From positions 1 through 31,953 of the forward strand of contig DDGC01000013.1 of assembly GCA_002337455.1 (NCBI GenBank): 31,953 bases of DNA, given 5' to 3'. The stretch comes from Rhizobiales bacterium UBA1912 (GTDB taxonomy: Bacteria; Pseudomonadota; Alphaproteobacteria; Rhizobiales; Devosiaceae). A model generated the notes under the pieces. The model worked only from the letters and a program-made list of their open reading frames with translations, was not told where the DNA came from and searched no databases. Each line of letters opens with the position of its first letter. Position 1 is the first letter of the stretch. The position numbers and the translations under genes are program-made. Shown piece by piece: positions 6,640 through 14,285 of the stretch.

Positions 6640-7941
6640 TCAGGCCAGCAGCGGCCCCCAGGCCGGATCGGACGCAAAGCCCTCGGTGGGAACGCGGCGC
6701 TCGTTGCGGCCCCAGATGTCGATGGAGTAAAGCTGCGCCCCGTCATTGCCGCCCGGATCGCGGAAATACATCAGGACCCGGCCGTTGGGCGCCCATGTGG
6801 GGCCCTCGGCGTGATAAGACGTCGCAAGAATACGTTCGCCCGACCCGTCCGGCCCCATGATACCGATCGAGAACTGGCCGCCCGACTGGCGGGTAAAGGC
6901 GATCAGGTCACCCTTGGGCGACCAGACCGGCGTCGAATACGAACCGTCGCCATACGAGATCCGTTCAGCACCGCCGCCGGCCGCCGACATCACGTAAATT
7001 TGCGGACGCCCGCCGCGATCGGATTCGAAAGCAAGGCGCTGCCCGTCCGGCGAATAGGATGGCGAGGTATCGATGGCCGAGCCTGTGCTGAGTTGCTGGG
7101 GCTGCGTGCCCCCAAGATCCATCGCGTAGATATTGGTGACCGCACCATTTGTGACCGAGAACACCAACCGGCGCCCGTCGGGTGAAAAGCGCGGGGCAAA
7201 GCTCATCTGCCCGAACCGCCCGATCGACTGGGTCTGCCCCGATGCAAGATTCACAATGAAGATGCCCGAAGATGTCGGCCCGTCCAGAACCATATAGGCA
7301 ACCAGCTGGCCATCGGGCGACATGCGCGGGGTCAGCACCTGTTGGGCGCCGTCGCTGAGATAGCGGATATTGGCGCCGTCCTGATCCATGATGGCCAGGC
7401 GCCGCAGCCGGTTGGCGCGCGGCCCGCTTTCAGCCACGAACACTACGCGGGAATCGAAATATCCAGTTTCCCCGGTCAGCCCGGTATAGACGGCATCGGA
7501 TGCGATATGGGCAATGCGCCGCCACGAGCTGGCATCGGTGCCATAGGATTTGCCGGTGACCTGCGCGCCCGCCGTGGTGTCCCACAGCCTCAGGCTCGAC
7601 TGAATCTGCCCGGCCCGGTTGGCGTCAGCCATGATTACAGCGTCGGCTCCGGTCGACCGCCATGCGGGGAAATCCGGCGTCAGGTTGGGATCGCCCACCT
7701 GGGCGGGATAGCCGGCGGGATCGACCAGCCGGAAAAGGCCCGAATTGGTCAGGTTGTTGCGCACCACCTGCGCCACCTCGGCCCCGAAAGCCGCATCGGC
7801 GGAGGCAAAATTGGGGATCGCAATCGGCATGGGCGTGAAATTGCCCCCCGTTACCGTAATCTGCAACTGGGCCAGCGCCGGGCTCACGGCCATCATGGCC
7901 GCACCGGAAAGCCCCAGCCTGAGCGCAGTCCTGCGGGTCAT
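6640..7941 (-). CDS. tolB: Tol-Pal system beta-propeller protein TolB
   Basis: This periplasmic protein links TolA to Pal during outer-membrane constriction. The N-terminal domain (LQITVTGGNFTPMPIAIPNF) is followed by a six-bladed WD40-like propeller with repeated SPDGQ/SPDGR blades (RMSPDGQLVAYM, RFSPDGRRLVFS, SYSPDGQRLAFES). The length of about 433 residues is normal. The signal peptide carries a twin arginine (MTRRTALRLGLSGAAMMA...ALAQ), so export by Tat is possible. The start is placed at 7941, with GTGGAAAA upstream; an ATG at 7968 in the same frame would add nine residues. It follows tolA in the canonical order, with a 181-base gap that contains paired dyads and may hold its own promoter. 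Confidence 0.96.
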   Translation of the reverse strand: MTRRTALRLGLSGAAMMAVSPALAQLQITVTGGNFTPMPIAIPNFASADAAFGAEVAQVVRNNLTNSGLFRLVDPAGYPAQVGDPNLTPDFPAWRSTGADAVIMADANRAGQIQSSLRLWDTTAGAQVTGKSYGTDASSWRRIAHIASDAVYTGLTGETGYFDSRVVFVAESGPRANRLRRLAIMDQDGANIRYLSDGAQQVLTPRMSPDGQLVAYMVLDGPTSSGIFIVNLASGQTQSIGRFGQMSFAPRFSPDGRRLVFSVTNGAVTNIYAMDLGGTQPQQLSTGSAIDTSPSYSPDGQRLAFESDRGGRPQIYVMSAAGGGAERISYGDGSYSTPVWSPKGDLIAFTRQSGGQFSIGIMGPDGSGERILATSYHAEGPTWAPNGRVLMYFRDPGGNDGAQLYSIDIWGRNERRVPTEGFASDPAWGPLLA

Positions 7942-8033
7942 CGAAATGTTTTCCACGTCAGTCTCCATGTTTGACGGCAGTTGCCGCCGCCTCGATCCAA
8001 AGGGTCAATTGGAGAGGCCAAATTGAGGTTGCC

Positions 8034-8065
8034 CCGATTATCGGCAAATCGTGTCCGAATATCGG
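8034..8065. promoter_or_regulatory. Twin CCGAWTATCGG dyads upstream of tolB
   Basis: CCGATTATCGG (8034-8044) is a perfect 5-1-5 palindrome. CCGAATATCGG (8055-8065) is a near copy exactly 21 bases away, about two helical turns. The pair lies roughly 93-124 bases upstream of the tolB start, so it could be a paired operator. No known regulator is assigned. Confidence 0.35.
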
Positions 8066-8122
8066 TAAGGGATGAGTTTTCCGGTCGCTATTGTATTTTG
8101 GTCACGCATTGATGTCGCTCGC

Positions 8123-9259
8123 TCAAAGATCGCGCGGATCGAAAGTCACGTCCACCTGCCGCCAGCTGTCGTATTTTTCGACCGGCAGCATCGTATAGGG
8201 GCCGCAGCGCTCCACGGCCCGCTGAGCGGCAAAGGCTGTCGAGCGCATGAGATCGTCGGTCAGCGCCGACTGGATCTGGGTGGCGGCGACCGATCCGTCC
8301 TGGTTGAACGTGACCAGCACGCGCACCGTCAGCCCCGGAACGCTCAGAGCGCCCGGGGGCGGCGTCCAGCAACGGCGCATTGCGGCGGCCAGCGCCGATT
8401 GCTCGGACTGGGTAAGCGTGGCCGACTGTCCGCTGGGCGCGCCCAGCGAGGATTGCCCGCCGGCGCCGGTGGTCGCCCCGCGCGAGGTGTCCTCGTTGAT
8501 GAGATCGCCGATGCGATCGGCAATGTCGTCGGAAACCTGGTTGGAGGGTTGCGGCGTCGGCGCCGGCGTGGGGCTTGGCGTCGGCTGGCTCTGGGCCTCG
8601 GCAAACTGCTCGCGCAACTGCGAAACTGCCGAAGTGACGCGCGGCGGCACCGGCGCAACAGGCTGCGGCTCGGGTTCAGGCTGTGGCTCGGGTTCAGGCT
8701 CTGGCTCAGGTTCTGGTTCTGGCTCCGGCACAGGCTCGGGTTCCGGCTCTGGCTCAGGGACCGGCTCTGGCGCGGGTTCGGGCGCAGGTATCGGTTCGGG
8801 GGCCGGTTCCGGCTCAGGCTCCGGCGCGGGTTCAGGTTCAGGCGTGGGCTCGGGACGCGGCGCCGGGGTGGGCGGCGGCGTTGGCTCAGGTGTGGGTTCG
8901 GGCTCGGGCTCCTGCTCGGGTTCCGGGGCTGGTGCGGGCGCTGGTGCGGTCTCGACGGTCGGGGCCGGAGACGGCGTATCTGAAATTTCGGGAGTTGGCT
9001 GAGCGTCTTCCGTATTGCCGGTGCGCTCAGCGAGTTCGGCCTCGACCTCGGTATCGACCGCCGAGGGTGTTTCGGTCTCGACGATTTCGCTTTGCAGATT
9101 GCCGGCCTGAATGTTGGAAAATTCCGAAATCGGGACCAGGTCGACAGAAATCGCCGAATCCATGTTGGGGTCCAGCCGCTCGACGCTCGAAAGCTGCACG
9201 AGGGTGAGCCCGATTATGGCGATATGGCCGACGACCGATACGGTGGTCCCGATCCGCAT
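8123..9259 (-). CDS. tolA: Tol-Pal system protein TolA
   Basis: TolA is the inner-membrane anchored energy transducer that spans the periplasm between TolQR and TolB/Pal. The 378 residues have one transmembrane helix at about 5-24 and a linker. A very long Pro/Glu dipeptide region at about 88-206 replaces the Ala/Lys-rich helix of E. coli TolA. A C-terminal TonB/TolA-like domain covers about 270-378, with SALAAAMRRCWTPP, LTVRVLVTFNQDGSV and AQRAVERCGPY, including the two usual cysteines. The start at 9259 is 3 bases past the tolR stop, so the two are translationally coupled. The function follows from position and domain order; the middle region is rapidly varying sequence. Confidence 0.95.
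   Translation of the reverse strand: MRIGTTVSVVGHIAIIGLTLVQLSSVERLDPNMDSAISVDLVPISEFSNIQAGNLQSEIVETETPSAVDTEVEAELAERTGNTEDAQPTPEISDTPSPAPTVETAPAPAPAPEPEQEPEPEPTPEPTPPPTPAPRPEPTPEPEPAPEPEPEPAPEPIPAPEPAPEPVPEPEPEPEPVPEPEPEPEPEPEPEPQPEPEPQPVAPVPPRVTSAVSQLREQFAEAQSQPTPSPTPAPTPQPSNQVSDDIADRIGDLINEDTSRGATTGAGGQSSLGAPSGQSATLTQSEQSALAAAMRRCWTPPPGALSVPGLTVRVLVTFNQDGSVAATQIQSALTDDLMRSTAFAAQRAVERCGPYTMLPVEKYDSWRQVDVTFDPRDL
8641..8995 (-). repeat. Hexanucleotide-like Pro-Glu repeat within tolA
   Basis: About 118 codons alternate mostly between proline and glutamate (with some Ala, Gln, Thr and Val), giving an imperfect 6-base DNA periodicity. It encodes the stiff, extended periplasmic spacer of TolA. 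The long open frames on the opposite strand here are by-products of this periodicity. Confidence 0.85.
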
Positions 9260-9262
9260 GGA

Positions 9263-9721
9263 CTATTGCCCCGAGCTGTCGGCAGTCGGCTGCTGCGTGA
9301 TCAAACCGATGCGCGAATAGCCCGCCGACGAGAGCGTGCCCATGACGTCCATCACGGTGCCGTAACTGGCCGAGGTATCGCCACGCACGTAGATCCGGTC
9401 TTCGGTCGATTCAGCGAGCGCGGCAACGGCGTCGACCAGCGCGCTGGACGCGACCTGCTCGTCATCGACAAAAATCTCACCGTCGGGGGTGACCGAAACC
9501 ATGATCGGGGTCCGCGGCGTCTGCAACTCGCCCGCCGAGGACTGCGGCAGATCGACAGCGACCCCTGCCGTCATCATCGGGGCGGCGACCATGAACACGA
9601 TAAGCAGCACCAGCACCACGTCCACGAACGGGGTGACGTTGATCTCGCTCATCATGGCCTTGCGCTGGCCGCGACGACGGCGGCGTCCGCCCCCGCTTCC
9701 GCCTGCAACACCCATGCCCAT
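9263..9721 (-). CDS. tolR: Tol-Pal system protein TolR
   Basis: TolR belongs to the ExbD/TolR family and forms the proton channel with TolQ, coupling the proton-motive force to TolA. It has 152 residues. An Arg-rich cytoplasmic N-terminus (about 13-21) precedes the single transmembrane helix at about 31-52. That helix carries the essential aspartate in TPFVDVVLVLLIVF (D34). The periplasmic domain follows, with VDLPQSSAG and IYVRGDTSASYGTVMDVM typical of the family. Its start ATG shares one base with the tolQ stop TAA at 9721, indicating tight coupling. Confidence 0.96.
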   Translation of the reverse strand: MGMGVAGGSGGGRRRRRGQRKAMMSEINVTPFVDVVLVLLIVFMVAAPMMTAGVAVDLPQSSAGELQTPRTPIMVSVTPDGEIFVDDEQVASSALVDAVAALAESTEDRIYVRGDTSASYGTVMDVMGTLSSAGYSRIGLITQQPTADSSGQ

Positions 9722-10434
9722 TATTTGCGGCTCCGCGCTTCGAGCTGGCGGCCAAGGATCGCCGCGAATTCGTCGGCAAAGCCCTCGAGCCGGCCCACGA
9801 GCTTGTTGGCATCGCCAGAAAGCTTGTTGTAGGCGATAACCGCCGGGATGGCCGCGACAAGGCCGATGGCCGTGGCAAACAGTGCCTCGGCGATGGGGCC
9901 TGCGACGACGCCAAGGCTGGCGCTCTGGGAAGCCGCGATGGACGAAAAGGCGTTCATGATGCCCCAGACCGTGCCGAACAATCCGATGAACGGAGCCGCC
10001 GAGCCGACAGTCGCCAGAAACGAGAGCCGGCTTTCAAGCTGTTCGCTTTCGCGCGCGATGGCGACGTCGAGGACTTTGTCGAGCCGCGCCTGCACGCCGA
10101 CATAGCTCGATGCGTTCTGTTCGTGGCTTCGCTTCCATTCCTTCATCGCGGCAACGAACACCGCCGCCAGCCCGGTGGTCGGGCGCTGGGAGAGCGTTTG
10201 ATAGAGCTCTTCGAGCGACTGGCCCGACCAGAAGGTCTTTTCGAACTGGTTCATGTCGGATCGCACGCGGGTGAACTTGAGCGATTTGTCGATGATGATG
10301 GCCCAGCACCAGATCGACGCGGCCAGAAGGCCGAGCATCACCAGCTTGACGACGATGTCTGCCATCAGAAACAGGCCGATGGGCGAAAAATCGGTGTGCG
10401 CCGCCGCGCTGCCCACTGCGTCCATAGCTTCCAT
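9721..10434 (-). CDS. tolQ: Tol-Pal system proton channel protein TolQ
   Basis: TolQ is the MotA/TolQ/ExbB family stator subunit. The 237 residues have three transmembrane helices at about 20-46, 136-160 and 178-202. The family signature GSAAPFIGLFGTVWGIMNAF lies in helix 2 and AEALFATAIGLVAAIPAV in helix 3. The start at 10434 is chosen over an upstream in-frame codon because GAGGA sits 9 bases before it and the extension is non-membrane and arginine-rich. It is the first tol gene after ybgC, with a 173-base gap that may contain a promoter. Confidence 0.96.
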   Translation of the reverse strand: MEAMDAVGSAAAHTDFSPIGLFLMADIVVKLVMLGLLAASIWCWAIIIDKSLKFTRVRSDMNQFEKTFWSGQSLEELYQTLSQRPTTGLAAVFVAAMKEWKRSHEQNASSYVGVQARLDKVLDVAIARESEQLESRLSFLATVGSAAPFIGLFGTVWGIMNAFSSIAASQSASLGVVAGPIAEALFATAIGLVAAIPAVIAYNKLSGDANKLVGRLEGFADEFAAILGRQLEARSRK

Positions 10435-10607
10435 TATGAGTCTTCCTCGGAGAAAAAACCTTGCCGATGGGTGCCCCGCCGCCAGCAACACCCGATGCAA
10501 TCGCGGTCAAATTTGTCAAAAGTGAGAGACAAATGCCCGCTATCGGGTCACCGCGACGCAGCAGTGCCGCTTGCCCCATTTATGGTCAAGAAAAGGTTAA
10601 GAAGCGC

Positions 10608-11033
10608 TCAACGGACGCCAAGAAGCCCGCGAAGCGCGGGCGGAAGCCGGACCGGCCTGCCCTGAGCATTGAGGAGAACCGCCGTGACATCGGCCCGGCA
10701 CAGGGTCTCGCCGTCCCGTTTGAGCGTTTGCTTGAGCACGAACCGGGCGCCGCCAGCTTCGGCCATTTCGGTCTCGGCCTCGAGCAGATCGTCGATATGG
10801 ACGGGTTTGTCGTAGGAAATGGTCATCTCCCGCACGGCAAATGCCAAACCCTCGGCGATCAATTCGGAGTGATGGATACCGTGGGCCCGCAGGAACTCGG
10901 TCCGCGCCCGCTCGAAGAATTTCAGATACGCTGCATGATAGACATTGGTGGAGAAATCGGTGTCCTCGAAATAGACCCGCACCGGGAACCGATGGACGCC
11001 ATCGGGGCCGATTTGCCCGCCGAAGACGCTCAT
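10608..11033 (-). CDS. ybgC: Tol-Pal-associated acyl-CoA thioesterase YbgC
   Basis: This is a hot-dog fold thioesterase of the 4-hydroxybenzoyl-CoA thioesterase family that associates with the tol operon and acts on acyl-CoA or acyl-ACP in the cytoplasm. The 141 residues include the active-site motif YFEDTDFSTNVYHAAYLKFF near 21-40, with the catalytic aspartate in EDTD and the conserved YH. ERARTEFLRAHG follows directly. The start ATG overlaps the ruvB stop by four bases (ATGA), so the gene is translationally coupled to ruvCAB as well as preceding tolQ. The physiological substrate is uncertain in the family. Confidence 0.95.
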   Translation of the reverse strand: MSVFGGQIGPDGVHRFPVRVYFEDTDFSTNVYHAAYLKFFERARTEFLRAHGIHHSELIAEGLAFAVREMTISYDKPVHIDDLLEAETEMAEAGGARFVLKQTLKRDGETLCRADVTAVLLNAQGRPVRLPPALRGLLGVR

Positions 11034-12070
11034 TGGTCGCTATCCTCTTCGAACAGGCTCGCCTGCAATCCGGCAAAGCCCTGCGGCACTGCATAGCCCA
11101 TGTGCTGGAACGACAGCGCCGTCATCATGCGGCCGCGCGGGGTGCGCTGGATGAACCCCTGCTGGATGAGATAGGGCTCGACGATTTCCTCGATGGCATC
11201 GCGCGGTTCGGACAGCGCCGCCGAAATGGTTTCGATACCCACCGGACCGCCGCCATAAAATTCGGCAATGGCCTTGAGATAGCGTCGGTCGAGCTGATCG
11301 AGGCCCTTAGCATCGACATCGAGCCGCAACAGCGCCTTGTCGGCCACCTTGCGGTCGATCTCGGGCGCGCCTTCGACAAGCGCGAAATCGGTAACGCGGC
11401 GCAAAAGGCGCCCGGCGATACGCGGCGTGCCGCGCGAACGGCGGGCCACTTCCATGGCACCGTCGGTCGTCATCGCCATGCCCATCAACCGCGAACCGCG
11501 CTCGACGATCTTGACCAGCTCCTCGGGTGTATAAAAGTTCAGCCGCACCGGAATACCGAACCGGTCACGCAGCGGTGTGGTCAACAGCCCGGCGCGGGTT
11601 GTGGCGCCCACCAGCGTGAACTTGGCCAGATCGATGCGCACCGAGCGCGCCGCGGGGCCTTCGCCGATAATCAGATCGAGCTGGAAATCCTCCATCGCCG
11701 GATAGAGAATTTCCTCGACCGCCGGATTGAGCCGGTGGATTTCGTCGATGAACAAGACGTCGCGCTCTTCGAGATTGGTCAAAAGCGCTGCAAGATCGCC
11801 AGCCTTGGCAATGACCGGACCGGACGTGGCGCGAAAGCCCACCCCGAGTTCGCGCGAAATGATCTGGGCGAGCGTCGTCTTGCCAAGCCCCGGCGGGCCG
11901 ACGAACAGTACATGATCGAGAGCCGCCTGCCGCTGCCGCGCAGCTTCGATGAACACCTGCAAATTGGCGCGCGCCGCCTCCTGCCCGATGAACTCGGAAA
12001 AACCCGAGGGGCGCAGGGATACGTCGAGATTGTCGTCGCGCCCGGTGGCGGCATCGGTGAGATCGGTCAT
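11030..12070 (-). CDS. ruvB: Holliday junction branch migration helicase RuvB
   Basis: RuvB is the hexameric AAA+ motor that drives branch migration with RuvA. The 346 residues match the family. Walker A is GPPGLGKT (58-65), Walker B is LFIDEIHR (106-113) and sensor 1 is GATTRAG (155-161). The C-terminal winged helix contains EPYLIQQGFIQRTPRGR. The start at 12070 fits the usual N-terminus (RPSGFSEFIGQE). It follows ruvA by 41 bases and overlaps ybgC by four. Confidence 0.98.
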   Translation of the reverse strand: MTDLTDAATGRDDNLDVSLRPSGFSEFIGQEAARANLQVFIEAARQRQAALDHVLFVGPPGLGKTTLAQIISRELGVGFRATSGPVIAKAGDLAALLTNLEERDVLFIDEIHRLNPAVEEILYPAMEDFQLDLIIGEGPAARSVRIDLAKFTLVGATTRAGLLTTPLRDRFGIPVRLNFYTPEELVKIVERGSRLMGMAMTTDGAMEVARRSRGTPRIAGRLLRRVTDFALVEGAPEIDRKVADKALLRLDVDAKGLDQLDRRYLKAIAEFYGGGPVGIETISAALSEPRDAIEEIVEPYLIQQGFIQRTPRGRMMTALSFQHMGYAVPQGFAGLQASLFEEDSDQ

Positions 12071-12111
12071 GGGTGTTTGCTATTGCCCCCGGCGTCCGAT
12101 TGCAACGGACC

Positions 12112-12729
12112 TCACGAACTCAATTCCCGCAACCCCAGCCGGATCAGCTTTTCGGTGGGGGTATCCTCGCCCTCCTTGGCCACAACCCGCGCCAGCGCGC
12201 TTGACGCCTGCGCCTGGCCGTAGCCCAGATTGACCAGCGCCGAGACGGCGTCCGACACATTGCCCGAGGCAACGCCCTCTCCAAGCGCGGTCTGCAGGCC
12301 CATCGCCCCGGCATCAATGGAAACCCCGGCGGGCACCTTGCCCTTGAGTTCGGAAACGATGCGCTGGGCCAGTTTGGGGCCGACCCCGGACGCGCGGCCG
12401 ACCATGGCCTTGTCCTGCAAGGCGATGGCCGACGACAGATCGGAGGGAGAGAGAATTGAAAGAATGCCCAAGGCAACGCGCGAACCCACGCCCTGAACGG
12501 TCATCAGGAGCTTGAACCAGCTCTTTTCGCCCTCGGTGGCAAAACCGTAGAGCCGGATCATGTCCTCGCGCACGATCATCTCGATGAACAAGACGGCTGC
12601 TTCGCCCACCCGGGGGAGCGATTGCAGGGTGCGGCCCGAACAATGGGCCTCGTAGCACACGCCGTTGACGTCGATCAGCGCGGTGTCTTCGCCGAGCGTT
12701 TCGATGATGCCCTTGAGTTTGCCGATCAT
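12112..12729 (-). CDS. ruvA: Holliday junction DNA helicase subunit RuvA
   Basis: RuvA is the tetrameric junction-binding protein that loads RuvB. The 205 residues start with MIGKLKGIIE, the family N-terminus. The OB-fold domain is followed by helix-hairpin-helix motifs (VQGVGSRVALGILS and ASGVGPKLAQRIVSELKGK, about 72-130) and a C-terminal RuvB-binding domain (DAVSALVNLGYGQAQASSAL). The ATG at 12729 overlaps the ruvC stop by four bases, which decides the start over the longer frame beginning at 12774. Confidence 0.97.
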   Translation of the reverse strand: MIGKLKGIIETLGEDTALIDVNGVCYEAHCSGRTLQSLPRVGEAAVLFIEMIVREDMIRLYGFATEGEKSWFKLLMTVQGVGSRVALGILSILSPSDLSSAIALQDKAMVGRASGVGPKLAQRIVSELKGKVPAGVSIDAGAMGLQTALGEGVASGNVSDAVSALVNLGYGQAQASSALARVVAKEGEDTPTEKLIRLGLRELSS

Positions 12730-13229
12730 GCGCTCTTTGCCAGTTTGCGGTGTTGCCGGTGATGGGCGTGGCAAATGGCGATTGCCAACGCGTCCGCTGC
12801 GTCGGCCGATTTGAAATTGGCGGCAGGCATCAATGTCTTGACCATCAATTCAATCTGCTTTTTTTCCGCATGGCCGGTGCCAACCACCGATTTCTTGACC
12901 AGATTGGCGGAATATTCGCCCACCGGGAGCCCCATGGAGGCTGGCGTCATGACCGCGATGCCGCGCGCCTGGCCCAACAGCAACGTCGAGCGCGCGCCGG
13001 CATTGACGAAGGTCTCCTCGACGGCCGCTTCGGTCGGATGATGTTCGGCGATCAGCCGCATCAAGCCTTCATGGAGATGAACGAGACGCAGAGAAAGCTC
13101 CTGATCGACGGCGGGCGTCAAAACCCCGCAGGCGATAAAGCGCAGCCGGTTTCCCTCGGCCTCGATAATGCCCCAGCCGGTGCGCCGCAGCCCCGGATCG
13201 ATCCCCATGATTCGCACGATGCTCAACAT
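12726..13229 (-). CDS. ruvC: Crossover junction endodeoxyribonuclease RuvC
   Basis: RuvC is the dimeric Holliday junction resolvase. The 167 residues show the four acidic catalytic positions of the RNase H-like fold: D11 (MGIDPGLRRTGWG), E71 (AVEETFVNAG), and D143 and D146 (SADAADALAIAICH). The start at 13229 gives the normal length; a shorter start at 13208 would begin one residue before the GIDPG strand. It is the first gene of the ruvCAB-tol block. A degenerate LexA-like direct repeat lies about 45 bases upstream. Confidence 0.96.
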   Translation of the reverse strand: MLSIVRIMGIDPGLRRTGWGIIEAEGNRLRFIACGVLTPAVDQELSLRLVHLHEGLMRLIAEHHPTEAAVEETFVNAGARSTLLLGQARGIAVMTPASMGLPVGEYSANLVKKSVVGTGHAEKKQIELMVKTLMPAANFKSADAADALAIAICHAHHRQHRKLAKSA

Positions 13230-13273
13230 GCTCCCAAATTAGCCGCTTCGCGCCAGCCTACCAAGCGCAAAGT

Positions 13274-13288
13274 GAACAAACCAAAAAC
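13274..13288 (-). promoter_or_regulatory. Degenerate LexA-like box upstream of ruvC
   Basis: GAAC-N7-AAAC (minus strand GTTT-N7-GTTC) differs by one base from the alphaproteobacterial LexA direct repeat GTTC-N7-GTTC. It lies about 45 bases upstream of ruvC, a gene that is SOS-induced in many bacteria. A single 8-base partial match is weak evidence. Confidence 0.25.
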
Positions 13289-13414
13289 ATCGGCATGTTT
13301 TCCCCTGACTTCACAGTCTGCGGCGCTGCTTCAATTTTCCCGTTCCCGGCAAGATTGTGTTCACCCCTTACCGGATAGGGTTACGCCGGACGCAAATGCT
13401 TTCGGTACATATGC

Positions 13415-14239
13415 ATGGCACGAGAATTCAGACTGCCCCGGCAGGCCTGGGTGGGCATCGCTCGACGCACGCTCAGCCACATGGCGATCGCGGTCGTGGT
13501 TTCGGTCGTAATGAGCTACATCATTCTCGAAGTGTTTTCGCAGGGCCTCGGTGAAATCGGTCTGATCGCCGCCATCGTCGCGCCCCTGGCGCTGGGTGGA
13601 CCGATGGTTTTCTACATGTCGGTGCGTCAGGTCGAACTCCAGCTCGCCTATGACAGGCTCGAAGCGGCGGCGGCGCGCGACAGCCTGACCAATTGTCTCA
13701 ATCACGGCGCATTCGTCGACGCGGTCAGCGGCGCGTTGCACGACGAGCAGACCGGCGGCGGTACGCTTCTTGTCATCGACGCAGACCATTTCAAATCGAT
13801 CAATGACCGCTATGGCCACGCGAGCGGCGACACGGCTCTCAAGTTCATTGTCGCCGCCATCCGCACCTCGGTCAGGCCTATCGACATCATCGGCCGGCTG
13901 GGCGGCGAGGAATTCGGCGTCTTTCTTCCGGCTGCCGATGTAGAGCAGGCGCAGCGCACCGCCGAAACCATTCGCCAATCGGTGCGGATGATCGAATTCG
14001 ATTCAGGGGCCGATGCCTGCATTTTGTCCGTGAGCATAGGCGGCGCCATTACCGCCGAGCCCGTCGATTTCGGTGCAATCTTCCGAAGCGCCGACGAGCA
14101 GCTCTACAAGGTCAAGGAAACCGGACGCAACAGCGTCAGTATCGTCGTGCTGCTGCCCCGCCGCCCCACGGCACCGACAGCTGTCAGCGAGCCGACGGGG
14201 CTCGTCTACCGCGGACAGGAAGTCAAACGCAGCGCATAA
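13415..14239 (+). CDS. Membrane-anchored diguanylate cyclase (GGDEF domain)
   Basis: It makes cyclic di-GMP from two GTP. Two transmembrane helices at about 23-44 and 46-68 form a minimal membrane anchor with almost no periplasmic loop. The GGDEF domain follows, with the start motif DSLTNCLNHGAF (89-100) and DADHFKSINDRYGH (122-135), which binds metal. The active-site loop GGEEF (163-167) is intact. RPID (154-157), five residues before GGEEF, is a complete RxxD inhibitory site, so product feedback inhibition is expected. There is no partner sensory domain and no EAL domain. It is divergent from ruvC and convergent with yebC, whose terminator overlaps its stop codon. The input signal is unknown. 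Confidence 0.93.
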   Translation: MAREFRLPRQAWVGIARRTLSHMAIAVVVSVVMSYIILEVFSQGLGEIGLIAAIVAPLALGGPMVFYMSVRQVELQLAYDRLEAAAARDSLTNCLNHGAFVDAVSGALHDEQTGGGTLLVIDADHFKSINDRYGHASGDTALKFIVAAIRTSVRPIDIIGRLGGEEFGVFLPAADVEQAQRTAETIRQSVRMIEFDSGADACILSVSIGGAITAEPVDFGAIFRSADEQLYKVKETGRNSVSIVVLLPRRPTAPTAVSEPTGLVYRGQEVKRSA

Positions 14240-14263
14240 AAAAGGCGGCCATAACGGCCGCCT
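14238..14263 (-). terminator. Rho-independent terminator of yebC
   Basis: On the minus strand GGCGGCC, loop GTTAT and GGCCGCC form a 7-bp stem followed by six Ts. It lies about 23 bases past the yebC stop and touches the stop codon of the convergent diguanylate cyclase gene. The As and Ts around it could allow termination in both directions. Confidence 0.8.
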
Positions 14264-14285
14264 CCATCCAGCGAAAAAGCACGGG

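Noticed and set aside
8072..9002. Gly/Ser- and Arg/Leu-rich open frames opposite tolA
   Set aside because: They are created by the Pro-Glu codon periodicity of tolA read on the other strand and have no ribosome binding site or domain.
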